64,000 bases of DNA, from the NCBI RefSeq assembly GCF_001279005.1, contig NZ_LGCN01000204.1, positions 5,022 through 69,021 of the forward strand, given 5' to 3'. Both the position numbers and the translations under genes were made by a program. Below, piece by piece: positions 38,624-47,082 of this stretch (position 1 is the stretch's first letter; every line of letters begins with the position of its first letter). The notes under the pieces are model-generated. The model made no database searches. It was not told the DNA's origin and worked only from the letters and a program-made list of their open reading frames with translations. The DNA comes from Streptomyces caelestis (GTDB taxonomy: Bacteria; Actinomycetota; Actinomycetes; Streptomycetales; Streptomycetaceae).

Positions 38624-39844
38624 ATGCCCGAAGCCGTGATCGTCTCAGCCGCCCGCTCCCCCATCGGCCGCGCCTTCAAGGGCTCCCTGAAGGACCTGCG
38701 TCCGGACGACCTGACCGCCACGATCATCCAGGCCGCCCTCGCCAAGGTCCCCGAGCTGGATCCGAGGGACATCGACGACCTGATGCTCGGCTGCGGCCTC
38801 CCCGGCGGCGAGCAGGGCAACAACCTCGGCCGCGTGGTCGCCGTGCAGATGGGGATGGACCACCTCCCCGGCTGCACCATCACCCGCTACTGCTCGTCCT
38901 CGCTGCAGACCTCCCGCATGGCCCTGCACGCCATCAAGGCCGGCGAGGGCGACGTGTTCATCTCGGCCGGCGTCGAGACGGTCTCCCGCTTCACCAAGGG
39001 CAACTCCGACAGCCTCCCGGACACCCGCAACCCGCTGTTCGCCGAGGCCGAGGCCCGTACCGCCGCCGTCGCCGAGTCGGAGGGCTCCTCCTGGCACGAC
39101 CCGCGCGAGGACGGCCTGGTACCCGACCCGTACATCGCGATGGGTCAGACGGCGGAGAACCTGGCCCGCCTCAAGGGCGTCACCCGCCAGGACATGGACG
39201 AGTTCGGCGTCCGCTCCCAGAACCTCGCCGAGGAGGCCATCAAGAACGGCTTCTGGGAGCGCGAGATCACCCCGGTGACCCTCCCCGACGGCACGGTGGT
39301 CTCCAAGGACGACGGCCCCCGCGCCGGCGTCACCATGGAGGGCGTCCAGGGCCTCAAGCCGGTCTTCCGTCCGGACGGGCTCGTCACCGCCGGCAACTGC
39401 TGCCCCCTCAACGACGGCGCCGCCGCGCTCGTCATCATGAGCGACACCAAGGCCCGCGAGCTGGGCCTGACCCCGCTCGCCCGCATCGTCTCCACCGGCG
39501 TCTCCGGCCTCTCCCCCGAGATCATGGGCCTCGGCCCGGTCGAGGCGAGCAAGCAGGCGCTGGGCCGCGCCGGCCTCACCATCGACGACATCGACCTGGT
39601 CGAGATCAACGAGGCGTTCGCCGCCCAGGTGATCCCCTCCTACCGCGACCTCGGCATCCCGCTGGAGAAGCTGAACGTCAACGGCGGCGCCATCGCCGTC
39701 GGCCACCCCTTCGGCATGACCGGCGCCCGCATCACCGGCACGCTCATCAACTCCCTCCGGTTCCACGACAAGCAGTTCGGTCTGGAGACGATGTGCGTCG
39801 GCGGCGGCCAGGGCATGGCGATGGTCATCGAGCGTCTCAGCTGA
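38624..39844 (+). CDS. acetyl-CoA acetyltransferase (thiolase)
   Basis: 406 residues from ATG 38624 with GGAG upstream; the long upstream frame is not conserved coding. Thiolase fold with the nucleophilic Cys in [16 protein letters not shown], the basic His in [18 protein letters not shown] and the second Cys in [21 protein letters not shown] is also conserved. It either condenses two acetyl-CoA or splits 3-ketoacyl-CoA; FadA-like breakdown and acetoacetyl-CoA synthesis cannot be told apart here. Terminator at 39901-39929. Confidence 0.93.
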   Translation: MPEAVIVSAARSPIGRAFKGSLKDLRPDDLTATIIQAALAKVPELDPRDIDDLMLGCGLPGGEQGNNLGRVVAVQMGMDHLPGCTITRYCSSSLQTSRMALHAIKAGEGDVFISAGVETVSRFTKGNSDSLPDTRNPLFAEAEARTAAVAESEGSSWHDPREDGLVPDPYIAMGQTAENLARLKGVTRQDMDEFGVRSQNLAEEAIKNGFWEREITPVTLPDGTVVSKDDGPRAGVTMEGVQGLKPVFRPDGLVTAGNCCPLNDGAAALVIMSDTKARELGLTPLARIVSTGVSGLSPEIMGLGPVEASKQALGRAGLTIDDIDLVEINEAFAAQVIPSYRDLGIPLEKLNVNGGAIAVGHPFGMTGARITGTLINSLRFHDKQFGLETMCVGGGQGMAMVIERLS

Positions 39845-39900
39845 TCCTCCGGAGCACGGGCGGACCGTAGCCGCCGCGGCACGGTCCGTGAGCCCATGGC

Positions 39901-39929
39901 CCGGGCCTCCGGGACCCCCGGAGGCCCGG
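39901..39929 (+). terminator. hairpin terminator of thiolase
   Basis: CCGGGCCTCCGG (39901-39912) and its complement (39918-39929) with a five-base loop. Confidence 0.75.
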
Positions 39930-40129
39930 GCCGATTCGTGATCCAATCTCCCCCAGGATGTGACCTATCTCCCTGGTCGCGAGGGTTCACGCAGGTCAGG
40001 GCCGGACCCCTCGCGGACGCACCCCCAAGAGCCCGTCCGTTTCGTGACGTTACGCACTGACAGATGGTTAGTCCACCCTTCAAGCTGATGTAGGAAGTCG
40101 GGGGTCGACTTTGAACCGGGAGTACGTCA

Positions 40130-40912
40130 GTGAGCGCCATGCCGATCGCCCTGCTGATCACCACGGCCGCCACCGGCGCCGTGGGCGTCGCTGTCCTGCG
40201 CAGCATCATGGTGCTGCGCCGACAGGTCGCGGCCCTGCACACCGCGCTGGCCGAGGGCCGCGCCGCGGCCACGCGCGCGCACGTGCCGCCCGCGCGCACG
40301 GCCGGCGCGGACGAGATACGCACCGCCGTGGCGGAGGCGCTCGCCGAGGAGCGGGAGCGCGAGCTCGCCGAGGCGCGGGCCTTCTGGGCCGCTCAGGAGG
40401 CGCGTGACGCGTCCGACGCGCCGTCCCTGCTGGGTGGTCTGGCCGACAGCGAGCTGTTCCTGCCCCGGCAGGCCGATTTCGCGGGTCTGGAGCCGGTGAC
40501 CGAGCCGGGCGCGGACACCGAGGAGTACTCCGGGGACTCCCCGGAGCTGGCCGCGGCCCGCCGCCGTCACCCCTCGCACCCGGACTTCGTGCCGAACCCC
40601 TCGCCGGTCGTGAACGACCACGAGCGCACGCTGGCCGTCCTGGAGGAGCTGGCCGCCGCCCGGACCGAGCTGACCGACGTCCGCCCGGGCCCGCTGGGCA
40701 CCCTCGACGTCTACGTCTTCGCCGACGGGACGACGCTGTGCATGACGCCGGGCCACCGCGAGACCGCCGAGCGCCTGGCCGCGGCCCTGCGCGCGGGCGA
40801 GACGCCCTTCCTGCTGGGCGGCTCCGGCATCTCGGGCGCGTACACGCTGACGTTCTCCTGCGGCGAGGAGAACGTCTACATCCTGGCGGACCGCGTCATC
40901 GCGTCCCTCTAG
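40130..40912 (+). CDS. single-helix membrane protein, unknown function
   Basis: 260 residues from GTG 40130 (ATG 40139 also possible); GGGAG lies about nine bases before the GTG. N-terminal membrane helix ([20 protein letters not shown]), then an Ala/Glu-rich helical region to about residue 100 likely to form a coiled coil. A compact C-terminal domain at about 175-260 follows ([52 protein letters not shown]). The C-terminal block looks like a conserved Streptomyces-only domain. No function known. A clear promoter-like AT-richer region lies at 40030-40090. Confidence 0.75.
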   Translation: MSAMPIALLITTAATGAVGVAVLRSIMVLRRQVAALHTALAEGRAAATRAHVPPARTAGADEIRTAVAEALAEERERELAEARAFWAAQEARDASDAPSLLGGLADSELFLPRQADFAGLEPVTEPGADTEEYSGDSPELAAARRRHPSHPDFVPNPSPVVNDHERTLAVLEELAAARTELTDVRPGPLGTLDVYVFADGTTLCMTPGHRETAERLAAALRAGETPFLLGGSGISGAYTLTFSCGEENVYILADRVIASL

Positions 40913-40921
40913 GGGCGGCGG

Positions 40922-41233
40922 CTACACACCGGCGCGCCCGCGCGCCTCCTCCACCAGCCGTACGACCTCCCCCACCTCGTCCTCGCTCTTCAGCACGAGC
41001 GCCAGGTCGTGTCCGGCGACGGTGATCTGGTCGGCGGCGGCGAACATCCCCGCGTCGGGCATCTCACGGAGCTCGGTGCCCGGCTCCTCGACGAGCTGGG
41101 TGCGCCGCGCCAGCTCCCTGGCCAGGGCGAGCGCCTCGGCGGCCCCGCCCCGCTGCAGCCTGCTCTGCGGCGCGGCCCGCAGGCGGTCGGCGAAATGATC
41201 CACGGCACGGGTGAAGGGCGTCGTATCAACCAC
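40922..41233 (-). CDS. small conserved protein, unknown function
   Basis: 103 residues from GTG 41233. Mostly helical: FTRAVDHFADRLRAAPQSRL, AAEALALARELARRTQLVEE, then ITVAGHDLALVLKSEDEVGE followed by VVRLVEEARG. No motif or family recognised. Convergent with the gene ending at 40912, only nine bases apart. Codon usage is typical for the organism, supporting a real gene. Confidence 0.65.
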   Translation of the reverse strand: MVDTTPFTRAVDHFADRLRAAPQSRLQRGGAAEALALARELARRTQLVEEPGTELREMPDAGMFAAADQITVAGHDLALVLKSEDEVGEVVRLVEEARGRAGV

Positions 41234-41335
41234 GCGGCGAGCGTACGCGGCGCGGCGGGACTGTTGCCAACGGACGGACGCTCGGGCACGGTGACCTGAA
41301 GGACCGGCTCACACCCCATGCGTCCGGAGGCGCCG

Positions 41336-41566
41336 ATGTCCCACGTCTTCTCCGCAGAGACCCACCGCAACATGCTCGCCCGCATCCCGCACTGCACCGG
41401 CCGCGAGATCTCCGACTGGCTGCGCACCGTCGAGGAGGGACCGGCGCTCTTCCGCTTCGAGGAGAAGGTCAGCTGGCTCCGGCACGAGTACGACCTGGCG
41501 TACGGCCACGCCAAGGCGATCGTCCACGAGTACGACCTGAGGAGGGCCGCGCGCAAACTGCTCTGA
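41336..41566 (+). CDS. DUF4287 family small protein
   Basis: 76 residues from ATG 41336; GGAGG sits five bases upstream. HVFSAETHRNMLARIPHCTG and REISDWLRTVEEGP, then EEKVSWLRHEYDLAYGHAKA and IVHEYDLRRA, match the short helical DUF4287 domain, which is usually joined to DUF5655. Here it stands alone. Biochemical role unknown. A 13-base hairpin closes it. Confidence 0.75.
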   Translation: MSHVFSAETHRNMLARIPHCTGREISDWLRTVEEGPALFRFEEKVSWLRHEYDLAYGHAKAIVHEYDLRRAARKLL

Positions 41567-41585
41567 CGCGCGCGCGGACACGGCG

Positions 41586-41615
41586 AAGGGCCCCGGGTGG
41601 GAACCCGGGGCCCTT
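41586..41615. terminator. bidirectional hairpin terminator
   Basis: AAGGGCCCCGGGT (41586-41598) pairs with its complement (41603-41615), loop of four, between convergent stops at 41566 and 41636. Confidence 0.8.
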
Positions 41616-41635
41616 GTCCGTACCGTGCGCGGGTA

Positions 41636-42529
41636 CTAGTCGCTGCTGCTGAGGATCGAGATGAGCCGCAGGAACTCCAGGTAGATCCACACCAGCGTCA
41701 GCGTGAGGCCGAAGGCGGCGAGCCAGGCCTCCTCGCGCGGGGCGCCGTAGGCGATGCCGTCCTCGACCTGCTTGAAGTCCAGGGCGAGGAAGCAGGCGCC
41801 GAGGATGATGCCGACGACGCCGAAGACGACGCCGAGCGCGCCGCTGCGGAAGCCGAGGCCGTCACCGCCGCCGAACACCGCGAACAGCAGGTTCACGGCC
41901 ATCAGCAGGATGAAGCCGAGCGCGGCCGCCATCACGAAGCCGTAGAAGCGGCGGTTGACGCGGATCCAGCCGGCCTTGTAGGCCACCAGCACACCGGCGA
42001 AGACCGCCATGGTGCCGATCACGGCCTGCATGGCCGCGCCGTCGGCGATGCGGTTGTCGACGATGCTGGAGATGACGCCGAGGAAGACGCCCTCGAACGC
42101 GGCGTACGTCAGGATCAGCGCCGGCGAGGCCTTGCGCTTGAAGGACTGCACGAACGCCAGGACCATGCCGATCAGCGCGGCGCCGATGCCGATGCCGTAG
42201 GACCGGCTGATGTGGGCGTCGTCGACCGGCAGCAGCGCCCAGGAGAGCGCGGCGGTGACGATGAGCACACCGAGGGTGGTGCCCGTGCGCATGACGACGT
42301 CGTCGATGGTCATCCGGCCGGTGGTGGCCGGCGCCTGCGGCGGTGCGCCGTGCTGCAGGTCCTGCTGTGCGTAGGGGTTCTGGGCGTACGGATTGCCCGT
42401 CGGCTGCGCGTACGGGTTGGCCTGCGTGGCGACAGCGGGGCCCCCGGCCTGCGGCGCGGTGTTGAAGCCCGCGTAGCCGTTGTCGCGGCCGAACCCCCGT
42501 CGCGAGAAGACCGGGTTACTGCTCCTCAT
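41636..42529 (-). CDS. Bax inhibitor-1/YccA family membrane protein
   Basis: About 297 residues from the ATG near 42529, preceded by GGAGGAG. N-terminal 65 residues are Pro/Tyr/Gln repeats (NPYAQPTGNPYAQNPYAQQ) on the cytoplasmic side. Seven membrane helices follow, with FVMAAALGFILLMAVNLLFA and the terminal EEAWLAAFGLTLTLVWIYLE. The TMBIM/BI-1 family forms pH-sensitive calcium leak channels in other bacteria, and that is the likely biochemical role; its job in Streptomyces is not established. Confidence 0.9.
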   Translation of the reverse strand: MRSSNPVFSRRGFGRDNGYAGFNTAPQAGGPAVATQANPYAQPTGNPYAQNPYAQQDLQHGAPPQAPATTGRMTIDDVVMRTGTTLGVLIVTAALSWALLPVDDAHISRSYGIGIGAALIGMVLAFVQSFKRKASPALILTYAAFEGVFLGVISSIVDNRIADGAAMQAVIGTMAVFAGVLVAYKAGWIRVNRRFYGFVMAAALGFILLMAVNLLFAVFGGGDGLGFRSGALGVVFGVVGIILGACFLALDFKQVEDGIAYGAPREEAWLAAFGLTLTLVWIYLEFLRLISILSSSD

Positions 42530-42719
42530 TTCACTCCTCCATGGCCGCGCGGCGCGGCCTTGGCTCAAGAGTAATAGGTAGGCAAAGGAATGACCCTAAT
42601 GCTTGGGGAGGATCTTTCCCTCGTCGTGCTGCGCAACACGCTACGCGGTCGGGTGATTCCCCTCACCGGACGGCACCGAACCATGACCGACCCGGTACCG
42701 GCCGGAGATCATCCGTTCA

Positions 42720-43116
42720 TCACGCCCGGACGACCGCGTGGTGGCCCGGGACGTCCAGGGCGGGCCCGGGCAGCGGGCCGCGCACCGGGCGGACGGGCCG
42801 CGCGGCGTGGTCGCCGAGGGCGTGCCCGAAGACCCGGGCCCACAGGCCCGCCGAAGGTGTCGACGGCGTAGCCGGTGAACCCGTGGGCCGCGATCCGGCG
42901 GATCCCGGGCAGTCCGTTCACCCGGACGGGTCGCGCGAAGGTGTGGTGCGAGCGGTCCCCGCCGCCGAGGGCGCCGCCCGCGCCCCGCCCCCGGGCCCGG
43001 ACGGCTCCGTCCCGGACGAGGGCATGGGCCACGTCCGACCCGCCGCTCGGGCCGCCTCGCCCCGCCGGCGTACCGCCGAAGGGGCGACCGCGGCCCGTCA
43101 CACGCGTGACGCGCAC
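42720..43116 (-). pseudogene. frameshifted gene of unknown function next to bldA
   Basis: From GTG 43116 one minus-strand frame reads DVAHALVRDGAVR, FARPVRVNGLPGIRRIAAHG and FTGYAVDTFGG with about 90% G/C third positions. Near 42850-42860 that pattern moves to another frame (WARVFGHALGDHAARPVRPV, then PGHHAVVRA and a stop at 42720) whose third positions are all G or C. The original frame there drops to roughly two thirds. One extra G in GGCGGGCC would explain this. The joined product would have about 132 residues. Family not recognised; a sequencing error is possible. Confidence 0.5.
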
Positions 43117-43181
43117 CGGCCGAGAGCCTCGTGCCGCCGGCCGGGGCCCGTGGTGCGGGGGGAGAGGAGCGGCATACGTAG

Positions 43182-43268
43182 TGGTGCCCGGAGCCGGACT
43201 CGAACCGGCACGCCCGCTCAGGGGCAGCGAGGTTTAAGCTCGCCGTGTCTGCATTCCACCATCCGGGC
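43182..43268 (-). tRNA. bldA: tRNA-Leu, anticodon UAA (reads UUA)
   Basis: 87 bases including an encoded CCA. Acceptor stem GCCCGGA pairs with TCCGGGC before ACCA; anticodon stem GCGAG/CTCGC encloses loop CTTAAAC, giving anticodon TAA (plus-strand 43234-43236). A long class II variable arm (TGCCCCTGAGCGGGCG) precedes the T arm with GTTCGAGTC. In Streptomyces this is bldA, the only tRNA for the rare leucine codon UUA, required for aerial growth and most antibiotic production. I noticed no in-frame TTA codon in the genes of this window, though the check was not exhaustive. Confidence 0.97.
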
Positions 43269-43363
43269 AGGCCAAGGGCTCCGCGTCGCGATCCTGAGCC
43301 TATCGGTGGCCCTCCCTCTCACCGTGACCGGAGGGGCCGATCTTGTCTTATTTTATTGGCGCT

Positions 43364-43533
43364 TGATGGTCCATCAGGACCATGAAGTCGCCGCCAGCAC
43401 GTGCCGACAGCCTTGCGTGTGACGATCCGTCACGCATGCGGAATGACGGAATTTCACCGTCGGAACAGGGGTGCTCCACCTGTTCCGCGCGTCCCCGCCC
43501 CAGAGGCGGTGTCATCCCCAGGTATGACACCGC
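43364..43533. promoter_or_regulatory. cluster of five inverted repeats between bldA and the ABC genes
   Basis: In 170 bases: (1) overlapping TGATGG-T-CCATCA and ATGGTCC-ATCA-GGACCAT at 43364-43383; (2) GTGACG-ATC-CGTCAC at 43419-43433; (3) GACGG-N7-CCGTC at 43445-43461; (4) GGAACAGG-N9-CCTGTTCC at 43462-43486; (5) GCGGTGTCAT-N8-ATGACACCGC at 43506-43533. The AT-rich run TCTTATTTTATTGG at 43345-43358 may hold the bldA promoter. The rest of the gene-free 43269-43656 shows nothing else. Confidence 0.6.
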
Positions 43534-43656
43534 GCCCGGTGCTCCCTCCCGAGTCGCCCCCCGGAACCGGAGCAGCGGGTGACTACACGGCGGTGCGGCG
43601 GCGGGACGATGGAGACGTCCCCGAACACACGCCGTCCCGACAGGAGCGTCCATCCC

Positions 43657-44427
43657 GTGACCACCGCATCCCTCGCCGACCGGACCACCGCCGTGGCCGC
43701 GCGCGCCACGGAGCTCTCGAAGATCTACGGCCAGGGCGAAACCCAGGTGGTCGCCCTGGACCGGGTCTCCATCGCCTTCCAGCAGGCCGAGTTCACCGCG
43801 ATCATGGGCCCCTCCGGGTCCGGCAAGTCCACGCTGATGCACTGCGTGGCCGGCCTCGACACCTTCTCCTCCGGGTCCGTGCGCATCGGTGAGACCGAGC
43901 TGGGCTCGCTGAAGGACAAGCAGCTGACCAGGCTGCGCCGGGACAAGATCGGTTTCATCTTCCAGGCGTTCAACCTGCTGCCGACCCTGTCCGCGCTGGA
44001 GAACATCACGCTTCCGATGGACATCGCGGGCCGCAAGCCGGACAAGGAGTGGCTGGACACCGTGATCCGGATGGTCGGTCTCTCGGACCGGCTGAGCCAC
44101 CGGCCCTCGCAGCTGTCCGGCGGTCAGCAGCAGCGGGTCGCCGTGGCGCGGGCGCTGGCCTCCCGGCCCGACATCATCTTCGGTGACGAGCCCACCGGAA
44201 ACCTCGACTCCCGTTCCGGCGCCGAGGTGCTGGGCTTCCTGCGCAACTCCGTGCGCGAGCTGGGGCAGACCGTGGTCATGGTGACGCACGACCCGGTCGC
44301 CGCCGCCTACGCGGACCGGGTGGTCTTCCTCGCGGACGGCCGGATCGTGGACGAGGTGCACGGGCCGACGGCCGACTCGGTGCTCGACCGCATGAAGCGG
44401 TTCGACGCCAAGGGCCGCACCAGCTGA
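43657..44427 (+). CDS. ABC transporter ATP-binding protein (MacB/LolD type)
   Basis: 256 residues from GTG 43657; upstream in-frame ATGs at 43579 and 43609 extend it without similarity. Walker A GPSGSGKSTLMHCVAGLD, Q-loop FIFQAFNLLPTLSALENI, signature LSGGQQQRVAVARALA, Walker B IIFGDEPTGNLD and switch His in VMVTHDPVAA. This subfamily works with FtsX-like permeases as mechanotransmission exporters for lipoproteins, peptides or antibiotics. The permease gene follows 65 bases downstream. Expression probably depends on the palindrome cluster 120-290 bases upstream. Confidence 0.95.
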   Translation: MTTASLADRTTAVAARATELSKIYGQGETQVVALDRVSIAFQQAEFTAIMGPSGSGKSTLMHCVAGLDTFSSGSVRIGETELGSLKDKQLTRLRRDKIGFIFQAFNLLPTLSALENITLPMDIAGRKPDKEWLDTVIRMVGLSDRLSHRPSQLSGGQQQRVAVARALASRPDIIFGDEPTGNLDSRSGAEVLGFLRNSVRELGQTVVMVTHDPVAAAYADRVVFLADGRIVDEVHGPTADSVLDRMKRFDAKGRTS

Positions 44428-44492
44428 CGCCCCCGCCCGCCCCCTCCTCAGCCCGCCCCCTCCTCCGTACGTCTGGAACCGAGAAGACTTCC

Positions 44493-47021
44493 ATGTTCCG
44501 TACCGCCTTGCGCAACGTGTCCGCGCACAAGGCCAGGCTCCTGATGACCGTGCTCGCCGTCATGCTCGGCGTAGCGTTCGTGTCGGGGACCCTGGTCTTC
44601 ACCAACAGCCTCTCCGACGCCCTGCAGAAGCAGTCCGCCAAGGGCTTCGACCACGTCGACGTCGCAGTCACCCCCCGATGGAAGGAGGGCGAGGGCGGCA
44701 AGACCGGCGCGTACCACGAGCTGACCCGCGAACTGGTCGACGCCAGTGCCGCCGTGCCCGGCGCCGCGCGGGCCATCGGCACCGTCCAGGGCTTCACCGC
44801 GCTCGCCGACAAGGACGGCAAGCTGATCGGCGACGGCTTCCAGTCGCAGGGCGGCAACTACTGGGGCGCCGAGGATCCCCGGTACCCGCTGGTCAGCGGG
44901 CGCGCACCGAAGGGCGAGGGCGAGATCCTCATCGACTCCAGGACCGCGGAACGGGCCGGCTACGAGGTCGGCGACACGGTGCGGATGTCGGTCGACGGTC
45001 CCGTCCTGGAGCCGGTGGTCACCGGCGTCTTCACCACCGACGACGGCAACGTCGCGGCCGGCGGCAGCCTCACGCTGTTCGACACGGCGAGCGCGCAGAA
45101 GCTGTTCGGCAAGGCGGGCACCTTCGACGAGATCGCCGTCGAGGCGAAGGACGGCGTCAGCGACACCGCGCTGCGGGCCCAGCTGGAGAAGGCCCTGCCG
45201 TCCGACGCCGTGGAGACCACGACGGGTACGCGGCTCGCCGACGACCAGGCGAAGGCGATCGCCTCCTCGATGAGCGGCCTGAAGCAGGGTCTGCTGGTGT
45301 TCGCCGGGATCTCGCTGTTCGTCGGTACGTTCATCATCGCCAACACCTTCACCATGCTGGTCGCCCAGCGCACCAAGGAGCTGGCCCTGATGCGCGCGGT
45401 CGGCGCCTCCCGGCGCCAGGTCACGCGGTCGGTGCTGATCGAGGCGTTCGTGGTCGGCACGGTCGCCGCCGTCGCCGGACTCGTCGCCGGTGTCGGCATC
45501 GGCGCGGGGCTGCGCTCCCTGATGGGGACGATGGACGCGCCGATGCCCGACGGTCCCCTGGTCATCAGCCCGGGCACGGTCGGCTCCGCGTTCGTGGTCG
45601 GCATCCTGGTGACCATGCTCGCCGCGTGGCTGCCCGGCCGCCGGGCCGCGAAGATCCCGCCGGTGGCGGCGATGAGCGCGCTGCACGCCACGGCGACCAC
45701 CAAGTCGCTGGTGCTGCGCAACACGCTGGGCGCGCTGTTCTCGGCGGCCGGTGTCGCGGTGGTCCTCGCGGCCACCACGATGGAGGGCGCCGACGGCCAG
45801 GCCCCCATGGGTCTCGGCGCCGTCCTGCTGATCATCGGCGTCTTCGTCCTGACCCCGCTGCTGTCCCGCCCGCTGATCGCCGCCGTGGCCCCGGTGCTGC
45901 GCGTCTTCGGGGTCTCCGGCAAGCTGGCCCGGCAGAACGCGGTGCGCAACCCGCGCCGTACCGCCGCCACCGCGTCCGCGCTGATGATCGGTCTCACCCT
46001 GATCACCGGTATGACGGTGATGGCCGGAAGCCTGCAGAAGTCCATCGACAAGATGGCGGCCTCCGCGATCGAGGCGGACTACATGGTGTCCATGGTGAAC
46101 GGGCGCCCGCTGTCGTCGGACGTCGAGAAGGAGCTGAAGCGGGCCGACGGCGTCACCGCCACCAGCCCGATGCGCAACGCGTACGCAGGCGTCGACGGCC
46201 AGGACGAGTACCTGACCGGCGTGAACGGCGCCACGATCGGCGAGCTGACCGACTTCCCGATGGCGCAGGGCGCCTTCGAGGTCGACGGCACGCGGGCCGT
46301 CGTGGACGAGGACACCGCGAAGTCGTACGGCTGGAAGGCCGGTTCGGTCTTCACCCTCGTCCGCGAGGACGGCGCGAAGCGGAAGCTCACGGTCTCCGGT
46401 GTCTACCGGGCCAACGAGCTGGTGCGCGGCATCCTGGTCGACACCGCGGTCCTCGACCCGCACGCGTCGGAACCGGCCGACATGATGGTCATGGTGAAGA
46501 CCGCCGACGGTACGTCCGACGCGACGAAGGAGGCGCTGGAGAAGGCCCTCGGCGCCAACCCGGTGATCACGGTCCAGGACAAGCAGGACCTCTCCAACGA
46601 GATCGCGAAGATGTTCACCCTGATCCTGAACATGGTCTACGGCCTGCTGGCGATGGCGGTGATCGTGGCGGTCCTCGGCGTCGTCAACACCCTGGCGATG
46701 TCGGTGTTCGAGCGGTCCCAGGAGATCGGCATGCTGCGGGCGATCGGCCTGGACCGCAAGGGCGTCAAGCGGATGGTCCGGCTGGAGTCCCTGGTGATCT
46801 CGCTGTTCGGCGCGGTGCTGGGCCTGGGTCTGGGCGTGTTCTTCGGCTGGGCGGCCGGTGAGCTGGTGGGGTCGCGCATGGCGACGTACGAACTGGTCCT
46901 GCCGTGGGGCCGGATGGGGCTCTTCCTGCTGCTGGCCGCGGTGGTGGGGGTGCTGGCGGCGCTGTGGCCGGCCCGGCGGGCGGCCCGGCTGAACATGCTG
47001 CAGGCGATCAAGGCCGAGTAG
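44493..47021 (+). CDS. FtsX-like ABC transporter permease
   Basis: 842 residues with duplicated architecture: helix at about 16-36 (LLMTVLAVMLGVAFVSGTLV), an extracellular domain to about 255, three helices of a first FtsX domain (GLLVFAGISLFVGTFIIANT, VGTVAAVAGLVAGVGIGAGL, FVVGILVTMLAAWLPGRRAA). Two linking helices precede a second extracellular domain, and a second FtsX domain closes the protein (YGLLAMAVIVAVLGVVNTLA and MGLFLLLAAVVGVLAALWPA). This 10-helix form fits actinobacterial MacB-like exporters and lipoprotein or peptide-antibiotic pumps. Partner of the ATPase before it. Substrate unknown. Confidence 0.93.
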   Translation: MFRTALRNVSAHKARLLMTVLAVMLGVAFVSGTLVFTNSLSDALQKQSAKGFDHVDVAVTPRWKEGEGGKTGAYHELTRELVDASAAVPGAARAIGTVQGFTALADKDGKLIGDGFQSQGGNYWGAEDPRYPLVSGRAPKGEGEILIDSRTAERAGYEVGDTVRMSVDGPVLEPVVTGVFTTDDGNVAAGGSLTLFDTASAQKLFGKAGTFDEIAVEAKDGVSDTALRAQLEKALPSDAVETTTGTRLADDQAKAIASSMSGLKQGLLVFAGISLFVGTFIIANTFTMLVAQRTKELALMRAVGASRRQVTRSVLIEAFVVGTVAAVAGLVAGVGIGAGLRSLMGTMDAPMPDGPLVISPGTVGSAFVVGILVTMLAAWLPGRRAAKIPPVAAMSALHATATTKSLVLRNTLGALFSAAGVAVVLAATTMEGADGQAPMGLGAVLLIIGVFVLTPLLSRPLIAAVAPVLRVFGVSGKLARQNAVRNPRRTAATASALMIGLTLITGMTVMAGSLQKSIDKMAASAIEADYMVSMVNGRPLSSDVEKELKRADGVTATSPMRNAYAGVDGQDEYLTGVNGATIGELTDFPMAQGAFEVDGTRAVVDEDTAKSYGWKAGSVFTLVREDGAKRKLTVSGVYRANELVRGILVDTAVLDPHASEPADMMVMVKTADGTSDATKEALEKALGANPVITVQDKQDLSNEIAKMFTLILNMVYGLLAMAVIVAVLGVVNTLAMSVFERSQEIGMLRAIGLDRKGVKRMVRLESLVISLFGAVLGLGLGVFFGWAAGELVGSRMATYELVLPWGRMGLFLLLAAVVGVLAALWPARRAARLNMLQAIKAE

Positions 47022-47030
47022 CGCACGGCG

Positions 47031-47076
47031 CACGACGACGGGTCCCGTTCCGGGTGGAGCGGGACCCGTCGTCGTG
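47031..47076. terminator. bidirectional hairpin terminator
   Basis: Seventeen-base perfect arms (47031-47047 and 47060-47076) with a 12-base loop, between convergent permease and cfa genes. Confidence 0.85.
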
Positions 47077-47082
47077 TGCGGG

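Noticed and set aside
42541..43422. A 293-codon plus-strand frame beside bldA.
   Set aside because: It crosses bldA and the frameshifted minus-strand gene, and its composition is Arg/Pro-rich shadow sequence.
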